Shown: piece after piece, positions 63,300 through 64,000 of the stretch
Numbering within the stretch: the first letter of the stretch is position 1
Layout: each line of letters starts with the position of its first letter
Assembly: GCF_002156385.1 (NCBI RefSeq)
Contig: NZ_MVJM01000003.1
Coordinates: 104,751-168,750 of the forward strand
Length of the DNA stretch: 64,000 nucleotides
Reading direction: 5' to 3'
Source of the DNA: Halalkalibacter urbisdiaboli
Lineage (GTDB): Bacteria; Bacillota; Bacilli; Bacillales; Bacillaceae_D
Program-made: the position numbers and the translations under genes
The notes under the pieces: model-generated
Told to the model about the DNA's origin: nothing
The model's input: the letters and a program-made list of their open reading frames with translations, nothing else
The model's database searches: none

Positions 63300-64000
63300 T
63301 CACTTTGCGTTATTGAAAATATATTTATCCAAATAACGATTACGAAACTTCCCATTCGGGTCATACTTCATAAGAAGCTCCTGAAAAGAAGGCATCTTTT
63401 CATATAGGGACTGGATTTTTTCAGGGGAGGTCGTAAATAGTTTTCCCCAATGTGGTTTTGCTTGAAACGGTTCAAGCTTGGCTTCGATAAGCGGGAGCAC
63501 CTGCTGCACGTCCGCCCATTTATCTTGCCACGTAAAGTGAATCGCAACCGAATCCTGCTTATAAGATGGACTCATCCAAAGCTCATCCTCTGCAATGGTC
63601 CGCACTTCTGATGTTAGTAGATGTGGGGTGATATGGTCACGGATTTCACTAATGGCACAAAGAGCTTCATAGGCATGCTCACGGGCAAAAATATATTCAC
63701 TTTGGAGCTCTTGGCCTTTGCTAGGGGTAAAATTCATTCGAAAGTGGGGCACGCGCTCAAGCCAATCTCCTTGCACACCGAGCTGCGCTGTACAATTCTC
63801 TGCTCCAACCCCAGGTACGGGATGGAGAGGTTCTTTGGCAGCTTTTGCTCCAAAAAAGTCCTCTCCCAACGAAATAGTCTGACCATCCGTCACCTTACTT
63901 TTCAGCCACACCTGATTAAACGTATCGTCCTGCCAATCAGTAAAAAGACTAACGCTATACGCACTAGAATAAATTGTATCAAAATCGTCAGCTAGTTGTG
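63300..64000 (-). CDS. Sugar-alcohol/lactone oxidase (alditol oxidase-like), C-terminal part
   Basis: The frame continues past the right edge of the window on the minus strand, so the start and FAD-binding domain are not visible. The visible 233 or so residues have SEVRTIAEDELWMSPSY, AIHFTWQDKW, KPHWGKLF and the terminal KYDPNGKFRNRYLDKYI. These match the substrate and FAD C-terminal domain of the VAO-family alditol oxidases and D-arabinono-1,4-lactone oxidases. They oxidise xylitol, sorbitol or aldonolactones with O2, giving H2O2. KPHWGK and its His are conserved for flavin contact in this family. Confidence 0.85.
   Translation of the reverse strand, partial: QLADDFDTIYSSAYSVSLFTDWQDDTFNQVWLKSKVTDGQTISLGEDFFGAKAAKEPLHPVPGVGAENCTAQLGVQGDWLERVPHFRMNFTPSKGQELQSEYIFAREHAYEALCAISEIRDHITPHLLTSEVRTIAEDELWMSPSYKQDSVAIHFTWQDKWADVQQVLPLIEAKLEPFQAKPHWGKLFTTSPEKIQSLYEKMPSFQELLMKYDPNGKFRNRYLDKYIFNNAK

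Overview
The window looks like a low-GC Firmicute chromosome, most likely an alkaliphilic or soil Bacillaceae. It is AT-rich with strong GGAGG ribosome sites, frequent TTG/GTG starts, T-tailed terminators, CcpA (cre) boxes and Bacillus-type genes (GntK, Gnd, NamA/YqjM, Fer). Almost the whole window is a plant cell-wall sugar island. It holds an AraC-GH39 fusion regulator, three intact GH3 enzymes, one GH1, two GH2, one GH43, a GPH sugar symporter and a 1718-residue secreted PL10-CE8 pectinase.

Layout. 1-560: partial tRNA-Val and a decayed integrase, a mobile-element scar. 0.8-8.9 kb: AraC-GH39 and two GH3 genes. 9.5-19.7 kb: a nine-gene operon (gnd, broken uxaC, larA-like, uxuB-like SDR, larE, gntK, larB, larC1, larC2). 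20.5-23.7 kb: AraC regulator divergent from GH1. 23.8-30.0 kb: a P450 electron-transfer module (FNR, P450, SDR, ferredoxin) bracketed by a histidine kinase and its likely response regulator. 30.4-32.1 kb: a chemoreceptor. 32.7-50.6 kb: GH2, MFS, GH3, AraC, DHA2 MFS, GH43, SDR, GH2 and GPH transporter. 50.7-52.6 kb: three broken unrelated gene pieces. 52.9-58.1 kb: pectinase. 58-64 kb: MarR/NamA, another DHA2 transporter, decayed small genes and a partial sugar-alcohol/lactone oxidase.

Two observations stand out. First, the 9.8-19.6 kb operon reads as a nickel-pincer route for glucuronate: glucuronate to fructuronate (UxaC), to mannonate (SDR), to gluconate by C2 epimerisation (LarA-like, matured by LarB/C/E), to 6-phosphogluconate (GntK), to ribulose-5-phosphate (Gnd). 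This would bypass mannonate dehydratase and KDG. In this copy uxaC carries one frameshift and one nonsense codon. Second, six promoters scattered over 39 kb (gnd operon, GH1, GH2, DHA2 transporter, GH43, GPH transporter) share one architecture: TACYA, 12 nt later TACYA, 8 nt later TACCATA, then 19 (once 20) nt to the -10 box. This looks like the operator of one AraC-type activator and ties the nickel operon to the glycosidases.

The island is also eroding. Remnants of GH1, GH2, GH3, GPH, SDR and AraC genes lie beside intact relatives, which suggests repeated duplication followed by decay. All assignments come from reading the sequence and remembered family motifs; no database search was run.
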